Assembly (NCBI RefSeq): GCF_000720475.1
Contig: NZ_JOAP01000025.1
Span: 124,001-188,000 of the forward strand
Source of the DNA: Streptomyces aureocirculatus
GTDB lineage: Bacteria; Actinomycetota; Actinomycetes; Streptomycetales; Streptomycetaceae
Direction of reading: 5' to 3'
DNA length: 64,000 nt
Position 1 is the stretch's first letter. Every line of letters begins with the position of its first letter. Below are positions 59,388-64,000 of this stretch, one piece after another. Below the pieces are notes generated by a model. It had not been told where the DNA came from, ran no database searches, and saw nothing but the letters and a program-made list of their open reading frames with translations. Position numbers and translations under genes: made by a program.

Positions 59388-61121
59388 TCACGTGGTGAGC
59401 TGTGTCTCCGTCACGGTCTCCATCCGCTCCGCGCCGTCCTTGCCCGCCAGCGCCCGGTCGAGCCGCAGTTGGGACGACCGGCCCCGCATCGTCAGGGTCA
59501 TCAGATGGTTGCCGAACCACGGGCCGCCGGTCCTGCGCCAGTCGACGGCGGCGCGGGGGAGCCTTCCGTGCCGTGCGAACCGCCGCCCGAGGGCCCGGCC
59601 GACCCGGCTCCAGCCGAAGCGGAAGCCACCCCGTATGTAGCCGGGGATGGAGTTGTGCACCGGCGAGCAGGTCAACTGGAGCACGCGGGCGTCGGGGCCG
59701 CCGTCGGGCCAGGTGGGCTCGGCGACGTACGCGTGGTGGACGTCACCGGAGAGCACGCACACCGTCGCCGGGGCGTCCGCGCCCGCACCGGCCTCGGCGA
59801 TCAGGGCCGCCAGGGAGTCGAACGACGACGGGAACGCCGCCCAGTGCTCCAGGTCCGCGGCCCGGCGAAGGCGCTCACCGAAACGGGCCCAGCGGGCGCC
59901 CCGCTCGCCGCGGCACAGCGCGGCGTCCCAGCCCTCGGCGTCGTGGATGAGATGGGGCAGGAGCCACGGCAGCGACGTCCCGATGAGCAGATGGTCGCAG
60001 CCGCCCTCCAGGGCCTGCTCGCGCAGCCACTGCGCCTCCTTCGGGTCGAGCATCGCCCGCTCGTCCTCCTTCAGGACGCGCGCTGCCCGGGTGTCGACCA
60101 TCAGCAGGCGGACGCGGCCGAAGTCCCTGCGGTAACTCCAGCGCGTCGACGCCGGGTCGGTGTCGGCCGCGGCGGCGAACGCGCGCAGGACGTCCGTGCC
60201 GTCGGGCGCGGCGCGCACCGCGGCGAACAGCTCGTCGCGCTCCAGTTCCTTCGGCGGGAGATTGCCGATGTGCTGGTAGACCCAGTACGACATCAGGCCG
60301 CTGAGGATGCGCTCGCGCCACCAGGGCGTGGCCCGCATCCCGGCCAGCCAGGAGGCGCTGGTGTTCCAGTCGTCGATGACGTCGTGGTCGTCGAAGATCA
60401 TGCAGCTCGGCACGGTGGAGAGCAGCCAGCGCACCTGGGGGTCCAGCCAGGACTCGTAGTAGAGGTGGGTGTACTCCTCATAGTCCGCGACCTGGTCGCC
60501 CGGGGGCTCGGAGAGGTCGCGGCGGGCGGCGAGCCAGCGGCGGGTGTCGTCGGAGACCTCGTCCGCGTACACCTGGTCGCCCAGGAGCAGCAGCACGTCG
60601 GGGCGCGGCGCGGCGGGGTCGGCGGCGATGCGGGCCGCCAGCGTGTCCAGGGCGTCGGGCCCGATGGGGTCGTCCTGCTGCGGGCGCAGCCGGGAGCCGT
60701 GAGATCCGCCGTGCTCCGCCGCGGGCGGCGCGGCCCACCGGCAGGAACCGAAGGTCACCCGCACGGTCCCGCCGTCCCCGCTGCTCTCACCGCTCTCACT
60801 GCTCTCACCGCTCCTGGGCCCGCCCTCGCCGCCCGGCGTCCGGATGGTGCTCGGTGGGAACGGCGAGTCGGGCAGCGGCCACACGGGGCTTTCGTCGAGC
60901 GACACCTCGTACGCCGTGTCCGTGCCCGGGCGCAGCCCCTGGACGTGCACCAGGGCGTAGTGGTGCCCCGCGACCTGGAAGGTCCGGGACGTGCCCCTGG
61001 TGCCGTCGGCGCAGCGCACCTCGGCCGTGCAGGGGCGGTCGGCCTCCACCCAGACGGTCGCGCTCGCGCCGTCGACGTACCTCAGCAGTGGACCCAGGCG
61101 CAGCCGTGCCACAGTGATCAC
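59388..61121 (-). CDS. PhoD-family alkaline phosphatase/phosphodiesterase
   Basis: A 577-residue metallophosphatase. LLLLGDQVYADEVSDD supplies the first metal-binding aspartate region, MIFDDHDVIDDWNTSASWLA (about 237-256) is the PhoD D-D-H-D signature, and VLSGDVHHAYVAEPTWPDGG (about 435-454) holds the second SGDxHH site. The N-terminal beta domain (VTVARLRLGPLLRYVDGASA) is the usual PhoD_N-like part. No signal peptide is seen, so it may be cytoplasmic, unlike classical Tat-exported PhoD. GTG 61121 has GGAGG very close (3 nt); GTG 61112 is an alternative. Confidence 0.88.
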   Translation of the reverse strand: MITVARLRLGPLLRYVDGASATVWVEADRPCTAEVRCADGTRGTSRTFQVAGHHYALVHVQGLRPGTDTAYEVSLDESPVWPLPDSPFPPSTIRTPGGEGGPRSGESSESGESSGDGGTVRVTFGSCRWAAPPAAEHGGSHGSRLRPQQDDPIGPDALDTLAARIAADPAAPRPDVLLLLGDQVYADEVSDDTRRWLAARRDLSEPPGDQVADYEEYTHLYYESWLDPQVRWLLSTVPSCMIFDDHDVIDDWNTSASWLAGMRATPWWRERILSGLMSYWVYQHIGNLPPKELERDELFAAVRAAPDGTDVLRAFAAAADTDPASTRWSYRRDFGRVRLLMVDTRAARVLKEDERAMLDPKEAQWLREQALEGGCDHLLIGTSLPWLLPHLIHDAEGWDAALCRGERGARWARFGERLRRAADLEHWAAFPSSFDSLAALIAEAGAGADAPATVCVLSGDVHHAYVAEPTWPDGGPDARVLQLTCSPVHNSIPGYIRGGFRFGWSRVGRALGRRFARHGRLPRAAVDWRRTGGPWFGNHLMTLTMRGRSSQLRLDRALAGKDGAERMETVTETQLTT

Positions 61122-61195
61122 CTTCCTCCGTCGCCCCGTACGGTACGGAACGACGGAGGCGGGCGGGACGGTTCCGCCGAAGCGAAGTGATCAGC

Positions 61196-61270
61196 GGCCG
61201 ATCCACGGCCGATCCACGGCCGATCGGCAGTCGCTCAGCAATCGCTCAGCAATCGCTCAGCAGTCGCTCA
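61196..61270. repeat. two abutting 11-bp tandem arrays at the end of the HNH gene
   Basis: GGCCGATCCAC repeats almost three times (61196-61226), then GCA(G/A)TCGCTCA repeats exactly four times (61227-61270). The last copies are the 3' end of the HNH gene: its final codons and TGA (61257-61259) lie inside the array, so the array grew from the coding end outward. Confidence 0.85.
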
Positions 61271-61904
61271 GGACCGAGGCGAGCTTGCTCTTCTCGGCGG
61301 AGTCGACGGTGAGGCCGTAGTGGTGCTTCACGTCCACCCACATGCGGACGTAGAAGCAGTGGTACGACGACGTCGGCGGCATCCACTCGGCCGGGTCCTT
61401 GTCGCCCTTGGCCTGATTGACGTTGTCGGTGACGGCGATGAGCTGTGGCTGGCCCAGGTCGTTGGCGAAGCCCTTGCGGCGGTCGGTGGTCCAGGCGTTG
61501 GCGCCGGACTTCCAGGCCTCGGAGAGCGGGACGACGTGGTCGATGTCGAGGTCGGAGGCCTGGGTCCAGGTGGCGTTGTCGTAGTCGGACTTCCAGGTGC
61601 CGGAGACGGCGGCACAACTGCCGTCCTGCTGTACGTTGCTGCCGTCGCGCTTGAGGACGACCTCGCGGGTGTTGCAGGTGCCGGACTGGGTCGCCCAGTG
61701 CGGGAACTTGTCGCGGCTGTAGCCGTCGGATGAGCCCTCGGCGCGCACGGTGAGCTGGCTGAGGTAGGTCCGTGCGGTGCCCGCGTCGACCGGGGTGGGC
61801 GGGGCGGCCTGGGCGGGCGAGCCGGTGAGCAGGGTGCCTGCGGTGGCCAGGGCGGTGAGGGCGCCGAGGGCGGCGGCCCGGTGACGCGCGTAGAACCTGG
61901 GCAT
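61257..61904 (-). CDS. secreted HNH-family endonuclease
   Basis: A 215-residue exported nuclease. Signal peptide: MPRFYARHRAAALGALTALA ending GSPAQAAP (cleavage near 34). The catalytic core is DLDIDHVVPLSEAWKSGANA (D-H of HNH) and QLIAVTDNVNQAKGDKDPAE (N and K/D positions), as in DUF1524/GmrSD-type secreted HNH nucleases of Streptomyces. Four cysteines in the mature part suggest disulfides. AAGGGAG precedes the ATG. Confidence 0.88.
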   Translation of the reverse strand: MPRFYARHRAAALGALTALATAGTLLTGSPAQAAPPTPVDAGTARTYLSQLTVRAEGSSDGYSRDKFPHWATQSGTCNTREVVLKRDGSNVQQDGSCAAVSGTWKSDYDNATWTQASDLDIDHVVPLSEAWKSGANAWTTDRRKGFANDLGQPQLIAVTDNVNQAKGDKDPAEWMPPTSSYHCFYVRMWVDVKHHYGLTVDSAEKSKLASVLSDC

Positions 61905-62324
61905 GGGAACTCCCTTGAGGTGGGGGGATGTTGACCGGTGGGGCGGTCATGCTGGCGCGCTCGGGTGGCCCCGAGATGTGCACTGGGTGACAGGGTCGCG
62001 TCAATCACCTGTAAACATCAAGGGTTCTGGTGCCCCGTCATGAAGGCGCGTTGAGGCGGAAGTTGGTACTTCGGGGTGAAATGACCGGCGCGTGTGTGCC
62101 GGGTGGCCGCGGGTGGCGCACCTGGTGTCAGGTGTGGCGCTTCCGGCGCCCGGCGTGGCGCTCCTGTCGTCCCGTGCGGCGCTCCTGTCGTCCGGCGCGG
62201 CGGTCCTGTCGTCCGGCGCGGCGGTCCGGGCGTCCGGTGTGGCGGTCCGGGCGTCCGGTGTGGCGCGGGTCACGATCGGCTTGGGCGGGGCTAAAGTCCC
62301 TGGCCGGGGCGGTGTGCGGGTCGC
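61905..62324. other. intergenic region between HNH and the riboswitch
   Basis: About 420 bp. The first 230 bp, divergent from HNH, have no supported gene; the 21-bp array (62134-62259) fills most of the rest. A possible + strand frame (62092-62550) reads through the array and the riboswitch and is not protein-like. The riboswitch transcript must start near the array's right end. Confidence 0.5.
62134..62259. repeat. 21-bp tandem repeat, six units
   Basis: Six units of 21 bp, such as GCGGCGGTCCTGTCGTCCGG C (62197-62217) and GTGGCGGTCCGGGCGTCCGG T (62239-62259), about 70-95 percent alike between neighbours. The unit length (two helical turns) places each copy on the same DNA face. It lies just upstream of the manganese riboswitch. 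Confidence 0.85.
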
Positions 62325-62460
62325 GTACGATGGCCGGAGCAGAAGGGGAGTAGCTCTTCGCCGGACCGTCGACATACTGCTCAGCTCGTCTGAGCCGGCG
62401 CCCGGAGGCAGCCCACACGGTGGGCGGCCAGCGAGACCTTCGGCAAGCAGTGCCCCGCGT
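62325..62460 (+). promoter_or_regulatory. yybP-ykoY manganese riboswitch
   Basis: The two conserved loops of this class are present in order: GGGGAGTAG (62345-62353) and GCGAGACCTT (62431-62440) followed by CGGC. Between them are two hairpins (CTCAGCTCGTCTGAG and GCCCACACGGTGGGC). This class binds Mn2+ and here precedes a TMEM165/GDT1-type transporter, a known target gene family. An expression platform of about 100 nt (62461-62556) leads to the gene start; mechanism (terminator or ribosome access) is not clear. Confidence 0.9.
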
Positions 62461-62556
62461 GCACACCCGTGTGCGCAGCCGTGCGCTGCCGTGCCGAGGT
62501 GTCGTACGCGAAGGCTGCGGAACTCTCGGCGGGGCGGCCCGACCGATTGAGGAACC

Positions 62557-63138
62557 TTGATCAGCATCAGTGTGACGGCGCTCGTCTTCGGCGTCGTCTT
62601 CCTCGCCGAACTGCCCGACAAGACCGCGCTCGCCGGGCTCGTCCTCGGCACCCGCTATCGCGCCTCGTACGTCTTCGCCGGAGTCGCCGCCGCCTTCGCC
62701 GTGCACGTGGTGCTCGCGGTGGCCGCGGGCAGCGTGCTCACACTCCTTCCGCAGCAATTGGTGCACGCGCTCACCGGCGTCCTCTTCCTGGGCGGCGCCG
62801 CGATGCTGCTGCTCTCCAAGGGCGACGGTGACGGCGACGAGGTAAAGGCGCCGAAGGACCAGAGCTTCTGGCGGGTCTCGGGAGCGGGCTTCATGCTCAT
62901 CCTGGTCGCGGAGTTCGGCGACCTCACGCAGATCATGACGGCCAACATGGCGGCGCGGTACGACGACCCGCTGTCCGTGGGCCTGGGCGCGGTGCTCGCG
63001 CTGTGGGCGGTCGCCGGTATCGGCATCGTGGGCGGCAAGGCGCTGATGAAGCGGGTGCCGCTGTCCCTCATCACGAAGGTCGCGGCGGTCCTGATGCTGG
63101 CGCTCGGCGTGTGGAGCCTGATCGAGGCGGTGGCGTGA
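62557..63138 (+). CDS. TMEM165/GDT1-family (UPF0016) manganese/calcium transporter
   Basis: A 193-residue membrane protein of six helices. The duplicated signature is VVFLAELPDKTALAGLVLGT (ExxDK, about 11-30) and LILVAEFGDLTQIMTANMAA (ExGD, about 115-134). Bacterial members (MntX type) export Mn2+. TTG start with TGAGGA 4-9 nt before it. The upstream Mn2+ riboswitch indicates that high manganese turns the gene on, consistent with export. Confidence 0.92.
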   Translation: MISISVTALVFGVVFLAELPDKTALAGLVLGTRYRASYVFAGVAAAFAVHVVLAVAAGSVLTLLPQQLVHALTGVLFLGGAAMLLLSKGDGDGDEVKAPKDQSFWRVSGAGFMLILVAEFGDLTQIMTANMAARYDDPLSVGLGAVLALWAVAGIGIVGGKALMKRVPLSLITKVAAVLMLALGVWSLIEAVA

Positions 63139-63378
63139 GCGGGCAGATTGCTTCTTCGGGGTGGTTCGGGCTGGCGTAACCGTCTGACCTGCGATGTTGG
63201 CGCATGGAGGACGAGTTTTGTACCGTGAGGGAACAAAGTGGCTCCGCCCGTACTCCCTGACCGGCGGGCGGGGCCGCCTTGCTCTTCCGGACGCCCGCGT
63301 CCGCGATTTTCTGCGTTTGCCTGCGTTTCCCTGCCTCTGCCCGCGTTTCCCTGCGGTTCTTCCCTCTGGAGTGCGCCG
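63139..63378. other. intergenic region ahead of the final HAD gene, with a 10-bp repeat
   Basis: About 240 bp. Near its right end CTGCGTTTGC, CTGCGTTTCC, CTGCCTCTGC, CCGCGTTTCC and CTGCGGTTCT run in tandem (63311-63360), a degenerate five-unit 10-bp array. No ORF or known element otherwise. Confidence 0.5.
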
Positions 63379-64000
63379 ATGACGGCCGTGAACGAACTGA
63401 CCGCCCGAGCCCTCCTGCTCGACATGGACGGCACCCTCGTCAACTCCGACGCCGTCGTGGAGCGGGTCTGGCGGCGCTGGGCCGCCCGGCACGGCCTCGA
63501 CGGCGACGAGGTCCTGAAGGTCGTACACGGCCGCCAGGGCCACGCCTCGATGGCGCTGCTGCTGCCCGGGCGGCCCATGGCCGAGAACCACGCAGAGAAC
63601 CGCGCGATGCTCGCCGAGGAGAGCGCCGACATGGACGGCGTCGTCCCCGTGCCCGGCGCCCCCGAGTTCCTCGCCTCGCTCACCGGCCTGCCGCACGCCC
63701 TGGTGACGTCGGCCGACGTACCGCTCTCCACCGGCCGCATGGCCGCCGCCGGGCTCCCGCTGCCCGCGGTGCGCGTGACCGCCGAAAGCGTCTCCGCCAG
63801 CAAGCCCGATCCCGAGGGCTTCCTCAAGGGCGCCGCCGAGCTGGGCTTCGACCCCGCCGACTGCGTCGTCTTCGAGGACTCCGGGGCAGGCATCGCGGCC
63901 GGTAAAGCCGCCGGGATGCGGGTGGTGGGGATCGGTCCCCGAGCCGGGGCCCACGAGCCCACGGTGTGGGTGGACGACCTCACGCGGCTCCGGGTCACCG
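63379..64000 (+). CDS. HAD-IA family hydrolase, runs off the window
   Basis: 207 codons are present, no stop before 64000. Motif I is ALLLDMDGTLVNSDAVVERV (DMDGT), motif II is HALVTSADVPLSTGRM, motif III SKPDPEGFLKGAAEL and motif IV CVVFEDSGAGIAAGKAAGM, the beta-phosphoglucomutase/sugar-phosphatase subgroup of HAD-IA. The family is normally about 215-230 residues, so little is missing. CTCTGGAG lies 8-15 nt before the ATG. Confidence 0.9.
   Translation, partial: MTAVNELTARALLLDMDGTLVNSDAVVERVWRRWAARHGLDGDEVLKVVHGRQGHASMALLLPGRPMAENHAENRAMLAEESADMDGVVPVPGAPEFLASLTGLPHALVTSADVPLSTGRMAAAGLPLPAVRVTAESVSASKPDPEGFLKGAAELGFDPADCVVFEDSGAGIAAGKAAGMRVVGIGPRAGAHEPTVWVDDLTRLRVT

Noticed and set aside
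62134..62259. 21-bp array considered as a CRISPR or a coding repeat
   Set aside because: There are no spacers, no cas genes, and neither strand gives a plausible protein around it.
62092..62550. + strand ORF through the 21-bp array and the riboswitch
   Set aside because: It has no protein-like features, and it covers a structured RNA with conserved riboswitch loops.

Overview
The window is a high-GC chromosomal segment from a Streptomyces or close relative. Evidence: GC-rich third codon positions throughout, frequent GTG/TTG starts, ATGA/GTGA overlaps, and actinobacterial families such as SCO2400-type zinc ribbon, DUF3145, DUF3052, the FasR-fabD-fabH-acpP-fabF cluster and the homodimeric aceE. 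Most of it reads as conserved core chromosome. One small islet beside a tRNA gene and one decayed transporter locus interrupt it.

Layout. 0-22 kb: a DUF3068 stub, a PucR regulator, an SCO2400-family protein, an FAD oxidoreductase, a MarR/oxidoreductase divergent pair with repeated operator-like sites, Ohr, a secreted M14 peptidase, an EI24 membrane protein, a C15-like secreted protein, a LysE exporter, a LysR/dehydrogenase/RidA set, a GDSL lipoprotein, DUF3145, and the type II fatty acid synthase cluster with its activator gene fasR. 22-33 kb: pirin, serine hydrolase, GNAT, MerR, DUF4429 and DUF1023 genes, a broken tetR/MFS pair, an I36-type secreted protein, a potassium channel and aceE. 33-44 kb: DUF3052 and an AhpE-like peroxiredoxin, then a tellurium-resistance-type (Ter) stress locus. 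The Ter locus has three TerD-domain proteins, a DUF475 (TerC-like) membrane protein, a TerA-like protein, and an overlapping three-gene unit: HpcH/HpaI aldolase, a 939-residue fused PRTase-TRSP-StiP-PELOTA protein, and a HAD phosphatase. 44-49 kb: FmdB zinc ribbon, a KDPG aldolase/PfkB kinase pair, a coiled-coil protein and a lipoprotein. 49-53 kb: tRNA-Val(UAC) with an islet of tightly overlapping small genes, a frameshifted XRE regulator, a Nudix hydrolase and AraC-type remnants. 53-64 kb: membrane, redox and secreted proteins (DedA, SOD-like, DoxX, PhoD, HNH), then a manganese (yybP-ykoY) riboswitch ahead of a TMEM165/GDT1 transporter and a HAD hydrolase that runs off the end.

The most distinctive system is the Ter locus. 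Known analysis of Ter neighbourhoods predicts that the aldolase, phosphoribosyltransferases and HAD phosphatase make a nucleoside-like metabolite used with TerD/TerC proteins in a metal or membrane stress response. Here two normally discrete enzymes appear joined in one polypeptide, which also carries an expanded glycine/serine/alanine tract.

A second theme is sequence plasticity. Three families of GC-rich interspersed intergenic repeats recur, and short tandem duplications (11-24 bp) are common; one of them frameshifts a tetR remnant and another extends a sugar kinase. Several near-perfect palindromes sit in divergent promoters and are good operator candidates. All functional calls are by reading motifs and context; no database search was run.
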